From contig NZ_JAEKEZ010000029.1 in NCBI RefSeq assembly GCF_016650815.1, positions 310,001 through 374,000 of the forward strand: a stretch of 64,000 nt of DNA, in the 5' to 3' direction. Source of the DNA: Pseudomonas sp. TH31 (GTDB lineage Bacteria; Pseudomonadota; Gammaproteobacteria; Pseudomonadales; Pseudomonadaceae). Both the position numbers and the translations under genes were made by a program. Positions 25,277-33,818 of the stretch are shown here, in pieces; position 1 is the first letter of the stretch; each line of letters opens with the position of its first letter. Under the pieces are notes generated by a model. That model was not told the DNA's origin. It ran no database searches and was given only the letters and a program-made list of their open reading frames with translations.

Positions 25277-25606
25277 TCATTTTGGGGTACAGGTCAGGGT
25301 GATGCGCATCTTGATAATGGACCGGGTGAACTTGGCGGTAGCGTTGGTGTGCTTGCCGGCAGGCACTTCGATATTGCGAGTGCGCGGTGATTCCGGGCCA
25401 TTGTTGAACACCACCTTACAGAGCGCGTCGGTGGTGCCGAAGTTGTTGACCTGAATGGAGGCGATGTCGCTATCGGTGTCATACGAGTTGTAGTCGATGC
25501 TCAAGCCATTGAGTGTTTTCTGAACATCGATCGGATAGGCAAACGCCGTCAGCGGCAACATCGCCAGCAGCGCACAACCCGACATCACACAACAGAATTT
25601 TTTCAT
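25277..25606 (-). CDS. Small secreted/periplasmic conserved protein
   Basis: 109 residues. Signal peptide MKKFCCVMSGCALLAMLPLT ends near AFA-YPIDV. The mature part is beta-rich (ASIQVNNFGTTDALCKVVFN, then RNIEVPAGKHT, then IKMRITLTCTPK) with two Cys, likely disulfide-bonded. Homologues in Pseudomonas databases are often mislabelled '3-phosphoglycerate kinase'; nothing here resembles that enzyme. The ATG at 25606 follows GGAGACTGCCGA. Divergent from the LysR gene at 25656. Confidence 0.7.
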   Translation of the reverse strand: MKKFCCVMSGCALLAMLPLTAFAYPIDVQKTLNGLSIDYNSYDTDSDIASIQVNNFGTTDALCKVVFNNGPESPRTRNIEVPAGKHTNATAKFTRSIIKMRITLTCTPK

Positions 25607-25655
25607 TCGGCAGTCTCCAATAAGGACTGCCAGCTTAGGACAAGAGGAGCTCATC

Positions 25656-26579
25656 ATGAAAGCGCCCCGCGTGACCCTTGATCAATGGCGAACATTGCAG
25701 GCCGTGGTCGACCACGGCGGTTTCGCCCAGGCCGCCGAAGCGCTGCACCGCTCGCAATCCTCGGTGAGCTACACCGTGGCGCGCATGCAGGACCAGCTCG
25801 GCGTGCCGCTGTTGCGCATCGACGGCCGCAAAGCGGTGCTTACCGAAGCAGGTGGTGTGTTGCTGCGTCGCTCCCGGCAGCTGGTGAAACAGGCCAGCCA
25901 ACTGGAAGACCTGGCCCACCATATGGAACAAGGCTGGGAAGCGGAAGTGCGGCTGGTGGTCGACGCCGCTTACCCGAGCGCCCGCCTCGTCCGCGCCTTG
26001 ACCGCGTTCATGCCGCAAAGCCGTGGCTGCCGGGTGCGCTTGCGTGAAGAAGTGTTGTCGGGGGTGGAAGAGGTCCTGCTCGAAGGCGTGGCCGACCTGG
26101 CCATCACCGGGCTGAGTATTCCCGGCTACCTCGGCGCGGAGTTGAGTGACGTGGAGTTTGTCGCCGTCGCCCACCCCGAACACCCGCTGCATCGCCTGAA
26201 CCGCGAAATCAACTTCCAGGACCTGGAAACCCAGATGCAAGTGGTCATCCGCGACTCCGGCCGCCAGCAGCCACGGGACGTCGGCTGGCTCGGCGCCGAA
26301 CAGCGCTGGACCGTCGGCAGCCTGGCCACCGCCGCCACGTTTGTCGGCAGCGGGCTGGGTTTTGCCTGGTTGCCTCGGCACATGATCGAACGGGAATTGA
26401 AGGAAGGCACGCTCAAGCTGCTACCGTTGGACCAGGGCGGCAGCCGCAACCCGAGTTTTTACCTGTACTCGAACAAGGACAAACCCTTGGGCCCGGCGAC
26501 GCAGATACTCATCGAACTGCTGCGCACCTTCGACACCGCGCCGCTGGATGCACCGTTCGCGGCCCCAGAACAAGCCTGA
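25656..26579 (+). CDS. LysR-family transcriptional regulator (PA3225-like)
   Basis: 307 residues. HTH domain WRTLQAVVDHGGFAQAAEAL followed by HRSQSSVSYTVARMQDQLG, then the ligand-binding domain (EAEVRLVVDAAYPSARLV). The ATG at 25656 has GAGGAGCTCATC upstream. Followed after 14 bases by the hydrolase gene in the same direction. The order LysR, hydrolase, PpiA, ABC exporter is the same as P. aeruginosa PA3225-PA3228, where (from memory) the LysR represses the following genes including an exporter affecting multidrug tolerance. Confidence 0.85.
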   Translation: MKAPRVTLDQWRTLQAVVDHGGFAQAAEALHRSQSSVSYTVARMQDQLGVPLLRIDGRKAVLTEAGGVLLRRSRQLVKQASQLEDLAHHMEQGWEAEVRLVVDAAYPSARLVRALTAFMPQSRGCRVRLREEVLSGVEEVLLEGVADLAITGLSIPGYLGAELSDVEFVAVAHPEHPLHRLNREINFQDLETQMQVVIRDSGRQQPRDVGWLGAEQRWTVGSLATAATFVGSGLGFAWLPRHMIERELKEGTLKLLPLDQGGSRNPSFYLYSNKDKPLGPATQILIELLRTFDTAPLDAPFAAPEQA

Positions 26580-26593
26580 CATGGAGTGTACCG

Positions 26594-27396
26594 ATGGCCT
26601 ATTTCGAACATGAAGGTTGCAACCTGCACTATGAGGAATACGGCCACGGCACTGCGCTGCTGTTGGTCCACGGGCTGGGCTCCAGCACCCTGGACTGGGA
26701 AATGCAGATCCCGGCGTTGTCCGCCCACTACCGGGTGATCGTCCCGGACGTGCGCGGCCACGGCCGCTCGGACAAACCTCGCGAGCGCTACAGCATCGCC
26801 GGGTTCAGCGCCGACCTGATTGCACTGATGGAACACCTGAACCTCGGCCCGACCCATTACGTGGGCCTGTCCATGGGCGGCATGATCGGTTTTCAACTGG
26901 CCACCGATCAGCCGCAATTGCTCAAGAGCCTGTGCATCGTCAACAGCGCACCCGAGGTCAAACTGCGCAGCCGCGACGATTACTGGCAGTGGTTCAAGCG
27001 CTGGAGCCTGATGCGTGCACTCAGCCTCGGCACCATCGGCAAGGCCTTGGGTGGCAAGCTGTTCCCCAAACCGGAGCAGGCCGACTTGCGACAAAAAATG
27101 GCCGAGCGCTGGGCAAAAAACGACAAACATGCTTATCTCGCCAGCTTCGACGCGATCGTTGGCTGGGGGTTCAGGAACGACTTTCCAATGTGACCTGTCC
27201 AACCCTGATCGTCAGCGCCGACCGCGACTACACGCCGGTAGCGCTGAAAGAAACCTATGTAAAACTGCTGCCCGATGCGCGGCTGGTGGTGATCGCCGAT
27301 TCGCGCCACGCCACCCCGCTGGATCAACCCGAACGCTTTAACCAAACCCTGCTCGAGTTTCTCACCGCAGTCGACACCACTACTCAGGATCACTGA
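26594..27396 (+). pseudogene. Alpha/beta-hydrolase (PA3226-like), one-base frameshift
   Basis: About 267 residues when joined. N-terminal part has the oxyanion region LLLVHGLGSS, PDVRGHGRSD and the nucleophile elbow GLSMGGM (Ser about 96). The C-terminal part CPTLIVSADRDYTP supplies the acid and DSRHATPLDQP the catalytic His. The break is in the GGGGG at 27165-27169; one more G restores ...GWGVQERLSNVTCPT.... The ATG at 26594 follows GGAGTGTACC. Substrate unknown. Probably intact in the organism. Confidence 0.82.
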
Positions 27397-27399
27397 CCC

Positions 27400-27956
27400 A
27401 TGTTGAAAAAATCGCCCTCGTCGCCGGCTCCGTACTGTTTGCCGCCAACCTGATGGCTGCAACGCCTGCCAAGGCGCCGCACGTTGAGTTGGTCACCACC
27501 AACGGCACCATCGAAATCGAACTGGACCCGGTCAAGGCGCCGATCAGTACCAAGAATTTTCTGGATTACGTCAACAGCGGCTTCTACAACAACACGATTT
27601 TCCACCGTGTGATCCCGGGCTTCATGATCCAGGGCGGCGGTTTCACTCAACAAATGCAGCAAAAAGAAACCAAGGCGCCGATCAAGAACGAGTCCAAGAA
27701 CGGTTTGCATAACGTCCGTGGCACGCTGTCCATGGCCCGCACTTCCGATCCGGATTCGGCCACCAGCCAGTTCTTCGTCAACGTCAAGGACAACGACTTC
27801 CTCGACAGCGGCGACGGCTATGCCGTATTCGGCAAAGTGGTCAAAGGCATGGATGTGGTGGACGTCATCGTCAACGCCCAGACCACCACCAAAAGCGGCA
27901 TGAAAGATGTGCCGGCCGATCCAGTGTTCATCAAATCGGCCAAAGTCATCAACTAA
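27400..27956 (+). CDS. ppiA: Periplasmic peptidyl-prolyl cis-trans isomerase A (signal peptide frameshifted)
   Basis: About 185 residues if one A is added to the A-run at 27406-27411: MLKKIALVAGSVLFAANLMA then becomes a clean signal peptide. As given, only the part from ATG 27453 (MAATPAKAPHVELVT) is open. The cyclophilin core is complete: FLDYVNSGFYNNTIFHRVIP, FMIQGGGF, GTLSMART and SQFFVNVKDND, with the catalytic Arg in FHRVIP. It catalyses proline isomerisation in periplasmic folding. It sits four bases after the hydrolase stop, in the PA3225-PA3228 order. Confidence 0.88.
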
Positions 27957-28040
27957 GCATCCTGGGATGTTTTGAGCGGCTGTCGCTTGCGGCACCGCTC
28001 ACACTGTTCAAAGGAGAGCCCCAGTGCGGGCGGAGAACCC

Positions 28041-29872
28041 ATGCTTTATCGCCGTTTTGAAAGACTGATCGACATCTTCCGCGAAGCACCGACGGCGGCT
28101 CCGCCGGATCGGGTTCTCCCCTTCTATACTTATTACCTGAAGCAGGTCTGGCCGAGTTTCGCCGCCCTGCTGGTCGTCGGCCTGTTTGCCTCGTTGATCG
28201 AAGTCGCGCTGTTCAACTATTTGAGCCGCATCATCGACCTGGCGCAGGGCACGCCGAATCCCAATTTCTTCCAGGACCACGCGCTCGAACTGACCTGGAT
28301 GGTGGTGGTAACCCTGATCCTGCGGCCGATTTTCTTCGGTCTGCACGACCTGCTGGTGCATCAGACCCTGACCCCGGGCATGACCAGCCTGATTCTCTGG
28401 CAGAACCATCGCTACGTACTCAAACAGAGCCTGAATTTCTTCCAGAACGACTTCGCCGGGCGCATTGCCCAGCGCATCATGCAAACCGGCAACGCCCTGC
28501 GCGACTCGGCCGTACAAACCGTGGACGCCCTGTGGCATGTGCTGATCTACGCCATCAGCGCACTGGTGCTGTTTGCCGAAGCCGACTGGCGTCTGATGAT
28601 CCCGCTGATCACCTGGATCGCGGGCTTCATCGGTGCCCTTTATTACTTCGTGCCACGGGTCAAGGACCGTTCGGTACAGTCGTCCGATGCACGCTCCAAA
28701 CTCATGGGCCGGATCGTCGATGGCTACACCAACATCACCACCCTGAAGCTGTTCGCCCACACCAATTTTGAACAGCAGTACGCCAAGGAAGCCATCAAGG
28801 AGCAGACCGAAAAAGCCCAGTTGGCCGGCCGCGTGGTCACCAGCATGGACGTGGCTATCACCAGCATGAACGGCCTGCTGATCGTCGCCACCACCGGCCT
28901 GGCCTTGTGGCTGTGGAGCCAGTCACTGATCTCGGTGGGCGCGATTGCCCTGGCCACAGGCCTGGTGATCCGCATCGTCAACATGTCCGGCTGGATCATG
29001 TGGGTGGTCACCGGCATCTTCGAAAACATCGGCATGGTCCAGGACGGTTTGCAGACCATCGCCCAACCGGTCAGCATCACCGACCGCGAGCAGGCCAAAC
29101 CGCTGGCAGTGGCGAGTGGCGAGGTGCGTTTCGAGCAAGTGGATTTCCACTATGGCAAGAAGAAAGGCATCATCGGCGGCCTCAATCTGACCATCAAACC
29201 GGGTGAAAAAATCGGTCTGATCGGGCCGTCCGGTGCCGGCAAATCGACCCTGGTGAATCTGCTGCTACGGCTCTATGACGTCGAGGGCGGGCGGATTCTC
29301 ATCGATGGTCAGAACATCGCCGAGGTCGGTCAGGAAAGCCTGCGCGAACGCATCGGCATGATCACCCAGGACACCTCGCTGCTGCATCGCTCGATTCGCG
29401 ACAACCTGCTTTACGGCAGGCCCGACGCCACCGACGCCGAACTCTGGGAAGCGGTGCACAAGGCCCGGCTGACGAGTTCATCCCGTTGCTCTCGGACGCC
29501 GAGGGCCGCAGCGGTTTCGATGCGCATGTCGGTGAGCGAGGGGTGAAACTTTCCGGCGGCCAGCGCCAGCGGATCGCTATCGCCCGGGTGCTGCTCAAGG
29601 ACGCGCCGATCCTGATCATGGACGAGGCCACCTCGGCGCTGGACTCGGAAGTCGAAGCGGCCATCCAGGAAAGCCTGGAAACCCTGATGCAGGGCAAAAC
29701 CGTGATCGCCATCGCCCACCGACTCTCGACCATCGCCCGTATGGACCGGTTGGTGGTACTGGAAAACGGCAAGATCGCCGAAACCGGCACCCATGCCGAA
29801 CTGCTGGCCCACGGCGGGTTGTATGCGCGGTTGTGGCAGCACCAGACAGGTGGGTTTGTCGGGATTGACTAA
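28041..29872 (+). pseudogene. ABC exporter, fused permease-ATPase (PA3228-like), one-base frameshift
   Basis: About 610 residues when joined. Six membrane helices (residues 30-320), then the nucleotide-binding domain with Walker A GPSGAGKST, Q-loop MITQDTSLLH, signature LSGGQ and Walker B ILIMDEATSALD, and the H-loop IAHRLST. The break is at GG 29467-29468: one more G gives HKARADEFIPLLSDAEG. Half-transporters of this type dimerise in the inner membrane and export lipids or drugs. The ATG at 28041 has GGAGAACCC upstream. Last of the LysR-hydrolase-PpiA-exporter group; a REP pair and terminator follow. Confidence 0.85.
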
Positions 29873-29880
29873 GACCTGAA

Positions 29881-29960
29881 GATCAAAAGATCGCAGCCTT
29901 CGGCAGCTCCTACAGGTGTACACCGATCCAATGCAGGAGCTGCCGAAGGCTGCGATCTTG
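29881..29960. repeat. REP pair, family A (GTAGGAG arms inside)
   Basis: GATCAAAAGATCGCAGCCTT ... TGCAGGAGCTGCCGAAGG, nine bases after the ABC gene stop. Confidence 0.85.
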
Positions 29961-29987
29961 GCGCCAGCCGCCCCCAAAAAACTCCAG

Positions 29988-30029
29988 AAACCGCCACAAC
30001 CCACTAATCACGGGCTCTGGCGGTTTTTT
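29988..30029 (+). terminator. Terminator after the ABC exporter gene
   Basis: AAACCGCCA ... TGGCGGTTT stem with a 21-base loop and a T6 tail. Confidence 0.7.
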
Positions 30030-30156
30030 ATCGCCTGCTGGATTTCCGCTAAAAGCCTGCTGTACTCAGCCAAGGTTCTGGAGATGAGCCTGTCGTAAAT
30101 CTGCAGGATGCATAACTCGTTACAGTCTCGATAGGGCAACTATCAAGGACGCTCTC

Positions 30157-30852
30157 ATGTCTCTGTTCAAACGTTCAGTTACTGAGTTGTTAGGTACGTT
30201 CTGGCTGGTGTTGGGAGGTTGTGGCAGTGCGGTGCTGGCCGCGTCTTCTCCGCTTGGCATCGGGGTGCTGGGGGTGGCCCTGGCGTTTGGCCTGACGGTA
30301 CTGACCATGGCTTTCGCCATCGGTCATATTTCCGGTTGTCATCTCAACCCCGCTGTCTCGGTCGGGTTGTTCGTCGGTGGTCGATTCCCCGCCCGTGAAC
30401 TGCCCGCCTACATCATCGCCCAAGTGATTGGCGGGATCATCGCTGCGGCATTGCTCTACTACATCGCGAGCGGCAAGGAAGGCTTCGATCTGTCGGCGGG
30501 GCTGGCCTCCAACGGCTACGGCGAGCACTCACCCGGCAAGTACTCGATGGCCACAGGTTTTGTCTGTGAACTGGTGATGACCGCGATGTTCGTGCTGATC
30601 ATCCTCGGTGCCACCGACAAACGCGCCCCGGCGGGACTGGCACCGATCGCTATCGGCCTGGCCCTGACATTGATCCACCTGATCTCGATTCCCGTCACCA
30701 ACACCTCGGTCAACCCGGCCCGCAGCACCGGCCCGGCGCTGATCGTCGGCGGCTGGGCCATCGCACAATTGTGGATGTTCTGGGTCGCGCCGTTGCTCGG
30801 TGCGGTGGTGGGCGGGGTGACTTATCGCTGGTTAGGCAAGGAAGGCACCTGA
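30157..30852 (+). CDS. aqpZ: Aquaporin Z
   Basis: 231 residues, six membrane helices. The two NPA boxes are intact: GCHLNPAVSVG (about 65) and SVNPARSTGPA (about 188). The Arg after the second NPA and the narrow-pore residues mark a water channel of the AqpZ type rather than a glycerol facilitator. MSLFKRSVTELLGTFWLVLG is the usual start. The ATG at 30157 is preceded by AAGGACGCTCTC. Single gene. Confidence 0.93.
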   Translation: MSLFKRSVTELLGTFWLVLGGCGSAVLAASSPLGIGVLGVALAFGLTVLTMAFAIGHISGCHLNPAVSVGLFVGGRFPARELPAYIIAQVIGGIIAAALLYYIASGKEGFDLSAGLASNGYGEHSPGKYSMATGFVCELVMTAMFVLIILGATDKRAPAGLAPIAIGLALTLIHLISIPVTNTSVNPARSTGPALIVGGWAIAQLWMFWVAPLLGAVVGGVTYRWLGKEGT

Positions 30853-30867
30853 TGCCCGTGGCGAGGA

Positions 30868-31998
30868 TCAGGCTTGCCGATAAGGCAAGGCGGTCCTCGC
30901 TTCCTCGGCATACGCCAGGACCCCGACACGTTCTTGCTGCAAAAAGTCTTTGACCGCTGCTTTCAAACCGGGATGACGCAGGTAATGCCAGGAATGGGTG
31001 ATCACCGGTTCAAACCCGCGAATCAACTTGTGCTCGCCCTGTGCCCCGGCGTCAAAACGCTGAAAGCCGTTGGCGATCGCGTAATCCATGCCTTGATAGA
31101 AACACGTCTCGAAATGCAGACGGTCGTACTCCGCCAGGCAACCCCAGTAACGACCGTAGAAACTGTTGCCACCCACCAGACTGAACGCCATGGCCACTGG
31201 CCGTGAGCCTTGTTTGGCCAGCACCACGCGAATCGACTCCGGCATACGCTCGGCCAACAGGCTGAAGAATTCCCGCGTCAGGTACGGCGTTTGTCGTCGC
31301 ACCGCGTAGGTATTGGCGTAGCAGGCATAGACGAAATCCCACTGCACCTGGGTCAGTTGCGCACCCTCCAGCCATTCGAACTCGATGCCCTGTCCCGCCA
31401 CTTGCTCGCGCTCCTTGCGCATCTGTTTGCGCTTGCGCGAACTGAGCGCATCGAGAAAGTCCTGGAAGTCCCGATAACCGCGGTTCTGCCAGTGATACTG
31501 ACAGCCGATACGCTGCAACCAGCCTGGTTGTTCGGCCAATGCTGCGTCGGTAAATGGATCGGTGAAGTTGATATGCGCGCTGGAAAGCTCTTCGATCTCC
31601 AGATACCCCGGCAGGCTTTTCAGCAACTCAAAGCCATCCTCGACATTGGCTGCCAGCAAACGCGGGCCACTGACCGGGCTGAACGGCACGGCGGTCAACA
31701 GCTTGGGGTAATACTCGATGCCGGCACGGGCGCAGGCGTCGGCCCAGGCGTGGTCGAACACATACTCACCGTAGGAATGCCATTTGCGGTAACTGGGTAA
31801 TGCAGCGATCAGGCGATCGCCTTCGATGTGCAGCAAATGCTCGGGCTGCCAGCCGGAATGAGGGCCAACGCTGCCGCTGTCTTCCAGCGCACCGAGGAAG
31901 GCGTGGCGCAGAAACGGCTGATTCTCAGGTACCAGCGCGTCCCACGTGTGTGGCGCGATTTCGGACAGACTTTCCAGACGTTGCAGCGGCATCGACAT
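30868..31998 (-). CDS. FemAB/GNAT-fold protein (DUF482, peptidogalycan biosynthesis-like)
   Basis: About 376 residues. PFLRHAFLGALEDSGSVG near the N terminus, SSRKRKQMRKEREQV in the middle and FSLVGGNSFYGRYWGC plus FDAGAQGEHKLIRGF in the C-terminal half are the blocks of the DUF482 family, related to FemAB aminoacyl transferases of the GNAT superfamily. The start is uncertain among GTG 32004, ATG 31998 and ATG 31992. Cytoplasmic; substrate unknown. Its stop lies 15 bases from the aqpZ stop, convergent. Confidence 0.75.
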   Translation of the reverse strand: MSMPLQRLESLSEIAPHTWDALVPENQPFLRHAFLGALEDSGSVGPHSGWQPEHLLHIEGDRLIAALPSYRKWHSYGEYVFDHAWADACARAGIEYYPKLLTAVPFSPVSGPRLLAANVEDGFELLKSLPGYLEIEELSSAHINFTDPFTDAALAEQPGWLQRIGCQYHWQNRGYRDFQDFLDALSSRKRKQMRKEREQVAGQGIEFEWLEGAQLTQVQWDFVYACYANTYAVRRQTPYLTREFFSLLAERMPESIRVVLAKQGSRPVAMAFSLVGGNSFYGRYWGCLAEYDRLHFETCFYQGMDYAIANGFQRFDAGAQGEHKLIRGFEPVITHSWHYLRHPGLKAAVKDFLQQERVGVLAYAEEARTALPYRQA

Positions 31999-32223
31999 TC
32001 TCACTGTTGCTTAGCGTGACAGCTTGGCGAGTATCGCTTATCACCCTACTTTCCACACCCTTCATCCGCCCTCAACGCTCTGGATCAATGATTCACCCGC
32101 CGTTTGTATCGTCATCAAGGCGCCGTCACTTTGCCGCTGCGCTGTAATAAACCATCGCGATACTTGCGCTTGTTTTTAGAGTGTCGAGGTCTACCCGGCC
32201 GCGGCACTCCTCCTGACAGACCG

Positions 32224-32326
32224 AAAAAGATCGCAGCCTGCGGCAGCTCCTACGCCGATCGAATCCAAACGCACTATTGCGTTGAAACCCGATTCCGTAG
32301 GAGCTGCCGCAGGCTGCGATCTTTTA
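32224..32326. repeat. REP pair, family A (GTAGGAG arms inside)
   Basis: AAAAAGATCGCAGCCTGCGG ... CGTAGGAGCTGCCGCAGGCT. It occupies most of the right half of the 337-base gap 31999-32335; the left half contains no further feature I can name. Confidence 0.85.
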
Positions 32327-32335
32327 AGCGTTAAC

Positions 32336-33457
32336 TCAGCGCTTGCGCAGAATCACACTACCAATCGAATACCCGGCACCAAACGAGCTCAGTACCGCCA
32401 GCGAACCGCTGGCCAGATCATCCTGGTTCTTGTGAAACGCAATCACCGAACCGGCGGAGCTGGTGTTGGCGTAGGTGTCGAGGATCACCGGCGCCTCTGC
32501 TTCACTGGCTTCGCGGCCCAGCAGTTTCTTGACGATCAAGTGGTTCATGCTGAGGTTGGCCTGGTGCAGCCAGAAGCGCTTCACGTCACCGACATTCAGC
32601 TGGTTCTCGTCCAGGTGCGTGGCGATCAGCTCGGCGACCATCGGGCACACGTCGCGGAAGACCTTGCGGCCTTCCTGCACGAACAGTTTGTCCCTGGCGC
32701 CAACGCCTTCTTGCGCCGCGCGGTTGAGGAAGCCGAAGTTGTTGCGAATGTTGTTGGAGAACTTGGTCAGCAGTTTAGTGCTGACAATATCGAACTGGTA
32801 CGGCGAGGTCGCCAGGTCGGCACGCTCAATGATCACCGCAGTCGCGGCGTCGCCGAAGATGAAGTGGCTGTCGCGGTCGCGGAAGTTCAGGTGGCCGGTA
32901 CAGACTTCCGGGTTGACCATCAGGATCGCCCGGGCCTGGCCCAGTTGCACACTGTTGGTGGCGGCCTGGATGCCGAAGGTCGCCGAGGAGCACGCGACGT
33001 TCATGTCGAAACCAAAGCCTTGAATGCCCAGGGCTTCCTGGACTTCGATAGCGATGGCCGGGTAAGCGCGTTGCAGGTTGGAGCAGGCGACGATCACGCC
33101 GTCGATGTCCGCGGCGGTCTTGCCGGCGCGCTGCAAGGCTTGCTCGGCAGCGCCGATGGCCATCTGGCAGAGCACCGACCATTCGTCGTTGGAACGCTCG
33201 GGCAGGCGTGGTGCCATGCGTTGCGGGTCGAGGATGCCGTCCTTGTCCATGACAAAGCGGCTCTTGATGCCGGACGCTTTTTCGATAAACGCTGCACTGG
33301 ACTCGGTCAACGCTTCGAGCTCGCCGCGCGCGATGGCGTCGGCGTTGTCGGCGTTGAATTGCGCGACGTAAGCGTTGAAAGACTGCACCAGCTCTTCGTT
33401 GGAAATGCTGTTGGCCGGGGTGTACAGGCCGGTGCCGCTGATGACGACATTATGCAT
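32336..33457 (-). CDS. Beta-ketoacyl-ACP synthase III-like thiolase-fold enzyme
   Basis: 373 residues. Catalytic triad of FabH enzymes present: Cys156 in NVACSSATFG, His298 in WLHQANLSMN and Asn331 in DTYANTSSAGS. FabH enzymes start fatty acid synthesis by condensing an acyl-CoA with malonyl-ACP. This one is longer than E. coli FabH (317) because of an insert around residues 30-70 (NADNADAIARGELEAL), as in the P. aeruginosa PA3286 type, which uses medium-chain acyl-CoA from beta-oxidation (from memory). The ATG at 33457 follows GAGAAACGACC. It stands alone, not in a fab operon. Confidence 0.82.
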   Translation of the reverse strand: MHNVVISGTGLYTPANSISNEELVQSFNAYVAQFNADNADAIARGELEALTESSAAFIEKASGIKSRFVMDKDGILDPQRMAPRLPERSNDEWSVLCQMAIGAAEQALQRAGKTAADIDGVIVACSNLQRAYPAIAIEVQEALGIQGFGFDMNVACSSATFGIQAATNSVQLGQARAILMVNPEVCTGHLNFRDRDSHFIFGDAATAVIIERADLATSPYQFDIVSTKLLTKFSNNIRNNFGFLNRAAQEGVGARDKLFVQEGRKVFRDVCPMVAELIATHLDENQLNVGDVKRFWLHQANLSMNHLIVKKLLGREASEAEAPVILDTYANTSSAGSVIAFHKNQDDLASGSLAVLSSFGAGYSIGSVILRKR

Positions 33458-33680
33458 GGTCGTTTCTCTAATCTGTTCAGGCAGAAAGCGTTGGCACCGA
33501 CGTACCAACACACAAAGGGTTTTTTCCCGTCCGAGGAAGCAAACCTGGCAACGCTTTATTCCGATCCGCGTGTGCCTGTGAAGGCTCAAAATCGCGGCGC
33601 CGGCGTTTATAGGCGCGAAGTTTGCCATAAACGCGGGGGTTTAGCCCTATTTGCAAGACCAAACGGCTTAACCCGATCTC

Positions 33681-33772
33681 CTGTAGGAGCTGCCGAAGGC
33701 TGCGATCTTTTGATCTTCTGGCGGCGCGACAAAGAAAGATCAAAAGATCGCAGCCTTCGGCAGCTCCTACAG
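33681..33772. repeat. REPIN, family A (GTAGGAG arms outside)
   Basis: CTGTAGGAGCTGCCGAAGGC and reverse complement, in the 361-base gap between the FabH-like gene and hrpA; the rest of that gap (33458-33680) is presumably the promoter region of the FabH-like gene. Confidence 0.9.
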
Positions 33773-33818
33773 TGGATCGCAATGATCCCAGGGATCGCGG
33801 TGATCACATTGATCGAGG

